Positions 12,723 to 12,916 of a stretch of 12,916 nucleotides of DNA are shown in pieces. The stretch comes from VFKU01 sp038916785 (GTDB taxonomy: Bacteria; Hydrogenedentota; Hydrogenedentia; Hydrogenedentales; GCA-2746185): the NCBI GenBank assembly GCA_038916785.1, contig JBCLBO010000091.1, forward strand, positions 1-12,916, written 5' to 3'. Position numbers and translations under genes: made by a program. Each line of letters starts with the position of its first letter. Positions within the stretch are counted from its first letter, which is position 1. The notes below the pieces were generated by a model, which searched no databases, was not told where the DNA came from, and saw only the letters and a program-made list of their open reading frames with translations.

Positions 12723-12749
12723 CGAGCCAATCCTAACCAGATTGGCTCG
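12723..12749 (+). terminator. Perfect hairpin after the lysyl oxidase gene
   Basis: CGAGCCAATC (12723-12732) pairs perfectly with GATTGGCTCG (12740-12749) around the 7-base loop CTAACCA. There is no T-tract. It lies exactly where low-GC DNA changes to the high-GC SBBP fragment, so it may be the end of the inserted segment or a T-less terminator. Confidence 0.4.
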
Positions 12750-12916
12750 AAACTGGATTCGAGCGGCGCCTTCGTCTGGGCTAAACGGCTAGGTGGGACG
12801 TCCTACGACTCGGGCTTTTCCATCGCGGCGGACGCTTCGGGCAACGTCTACACCACTGGGTTCTTCCAGGGCACGGCGGATTTCGACCCCGGCGCGGGTA
12901 CGGCCAACCTGACCGC
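12747..12916 (+). CDS. SBBP-type beta-propeller repeat protein, truncated at both ends
   Basis: The frame reads SKLDSSGAFVWAKRLGGT, then SIAADASGNVYTTGFFQGT and ADFDPGAGTANLT. This is a textbook SBBP (beta-propeller, PF06739) repeat found in very large secreted proteins of Planctomycetota and related phyla. The match starts mid-repeat (normally FVSKLD) at 12747. Upstream the frame hits TGA at 12717-12719 with no start codon in between, so the 5' end is missing here. The 3' end lies beyond the window. G+C is high again (39 of 60 bases at 12841-12900). It is probably the downstream remains of a gene cut by the lysyl-oxidase segment, or a join made by assembly. Confidence 0.75.

Noticed and set aside
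12668..12750. A possible integron attC site after the lysyl oxidase gene
   Set aside because: The hairpin is a simple perfect stem; no paired RYYYAAC/GTTRRRY core sites with the expected spacing are visible, and no integrase is in the window.
1232..12916. CRISPR array
   Set aside because: The repeats seen are isolated palindromes of different sequence, not evenly spaced direct repeats with spacers.

Overview
The window is mostly high-GC DNA with long bacterial operon-type genes. It has a class A RNase P RNA, an NAD-dependent DNA ligase, a secreted ceramidase-type hydrolase, an SBBP-type beta-propeller fragment and many intergenic palindromic repeats. That mix suggests an uncultured environmental bacterium of the Planctomycetota / Hydrogenedentota type. 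This assignment is inferred from gene content; no taxonomic marker was compared.

Left part (1-3450): the 3' part of a neutral ceramidase-family gene, an intergenic region with palindromic repeats, a small secreted His/Asp/Arg-rich protein with its own terminator, an AhpD-like carboxymuconolactone decarboxylase protein, and rnpB. The rnpB -10 box directly abuts a dispersed palindromic repeat. Two overlapping hairpins follow rnpB and probably also terminate the converging transporter gene.

Middle part (3450-8870): a minus-strand SLC13-type transporter with two internal RCK_C/TrkA_C domains, then, divergently, a small ribbon-helix-helix-like protein with a clear terminator. Next comes a 725-residue fusion of an extended SDR epimerase/dehydratase and a complete DegT/DnrJ/EryC1/StrS aminotransferase, which probably makes an amino sugar for a surface glycan. 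A TatA/B-like micro-protein then overlaps a DCC-family thiol-disulfide oxidoreductase by four bases.

Right part (8750-12916): a complete ligA on the minus strand. Its stop codon lies inside a REP-like palindrome, and a perfect TATAAT sits 8 bases before its ATG, suggesting a leaderless transcript. Upstream is a scarred region: the C-terminal piece of an Ig-like-domain gene joined to the first codons of an IS3-type transposase, then about 500 bases without a convincing gene. After that a tRNA-Asn(GUU) with a plausible promoter is cut off in its T-loop. Within a few bases starts a lower-GC gene for a secreted lysyl-oxidase-family protein that keeps the copper-binding HxHxH motif and the Lys/Tyr pair forming the LTQ cofactor. 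It is followed by a perfect hairpin and a 5'-truncated high-GC SBBP repeat protein running off the window. The segment at about 11887-12745 looks like foreign DNA between two truncated genes; a mis-assembly must be excluded first.

No CRISPR array, rRNA, complete prophage or complete insertion sequence was seen.
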